From contig NC_134028.1 in NCBI RefSeq assembly GCF_964204645.1, forward strand, positions 10,211,001 to 10,275,000: a stretch of 64,000 nucleotides of DNA, in the 5' to 3' direction. Shown here piece after piece: positions 63,433 through 64,000 of this stretch. The stretch's first letter is position 1; every line of letters begins with the position of its first letter. A program made the position numbers and the translations under genes. The notes below the pieces were generated by a model, which saw only the letters and a list, made by a program, of their open reading frames with translations, was not told the DNA's origin and searched no databases. Source of the DNA: Tubulanus polymorphus (lineage: Eukaryota > Nemertea > Palaeonemertea > Tubulaniformes > Tubulanidae).

Positions 63433-64000
63433 TGAAATTTCTTCATTTGTCTACAGTTAACACGCTTTAGAGTATTTTATTCAACTTCTTCGGGTCCTGT
63501 AGCCGTTTAGATCGAGAATTATTTACTAATCGGCAAAGAAGGGATATAAAACCGTGTTGGTCGCTATGAGAGGGATTCTCTGTATATCTGCACCTTAAAC
63601 CGGTACCTTTGTTAGTTCTAGCCCACATTCGCTTCCAAATTCAAGTATTGGTAACGTTGGTTTACGATAATTTGAGAAAAAGAGTTTAGTTGGAGAAAAC
63701 TGATAATTCAGTTAATGAGTTAACTGATAATCTTATAATTCAGCGATCATTGGTTCATCGATTCAGCGAAGTTCAAACACCGTACATTTTGGCATGTTAT
63801 TGTATTGGCACCTTGAAATAAAGTTTCATAGAGATATTGCGGTGCTAAGTTTATCAATATTAAGAGGTAATTACTTTTGGTTTGTGGTCTTTTGGTGGCA
63901 AATGCAGTTTGTTCATTCGTTCATCAATCACTGTCTAGTTAGCCAGTGTAATTGACCTGCTGACCGATAGCTGCTGCTGAGTTTTTGATAACCTATATAA
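63433..64000. other. No gene recognised; right flank
   Basis: AT-rich sequence without coding or repeat signals that I could support. Confidence 0.5.

Overview
The window looks like nuclear DNA of a marine invertebrate. It is AT-rich and gene-poor, has spliced exons, and is crowded with decayed mobile elements. A lophotrochozoan such as a mollusc, brachiopod or annelid is my best guess, inferred from the element mix (BEL/Pao, piggyBac, Polinton, CR1/Jockey-like LINE). No single feature fixes the taxon.

Region by region. 0.85-3.3 kb holds a broken BEL/Pao retrotransposon on the minus strand. 4176-21874 is a full-length 17.7-kb Maverick/Polinton with 6-bp target duplications (gacacc). It carries protein-primed DNA polymerase B, a retroviral-type integrase with a chromodomain, an A32-like packaging ATPase, a double jelly-roll major capsid protein, a probable minor capsid (penton-like) protein and about nine unassigned genes. 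Its polB is interrupted exactly at catalytic motif C by a 352-residue intein with a LAGLIDADG homing endonuclease. 22197-24728 is a piggyBac element in TTAA. 25.6-26.35 kb holds exons of a host DUF4806-type gene. 26695-34084 is a 7.4-kb element with about 670-bp terminal inverted repeats and an uncharacterised large gene, possibly Academ-like. 35.7-36.4 kb is a fold-back element. 37.4-38.5 kb holds coding-like and other tandem repeats. 38.5-47.3 kb is an array of about 410-bp units, each carrying a 114-bp exon, interrupted by a LINE insertion (38866-44915). 49.0-51.7 kb holds minus-strand exons of a SET-domain gene with two in-frame stops, and 51.8-52.5 kb holds another DUF4806-like fragment. 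52674 to about 62166 is a second, right-truncated Polinton of the same family with the same intein. 62.2-64 kb is host DNA with a hammerhead-like inverted repeat.

The two Polintons lie in different flanking DNA and carry different inactivating mutations. Comparing them shows where each gene broke. Together they describe one viral-type genome: a replication gene at the left end, a convergent zinc-finger gene, then a rightward block of structural and membrane genes, integrase and ATPase. Nearly every gene of that block starts with the same T-rich element ending in TAAATG, with 19 nt from TAAT to the ATG. That looks like the late promoters of poxviruses and related large DNA viruses. The most notable biology here is the combination of an endonuclease-bearing polymerase intein and a poxvirus-like late-promoter grammar in an animal Polinton. 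The host exon-duplication array and the 7.4-kb element come next.
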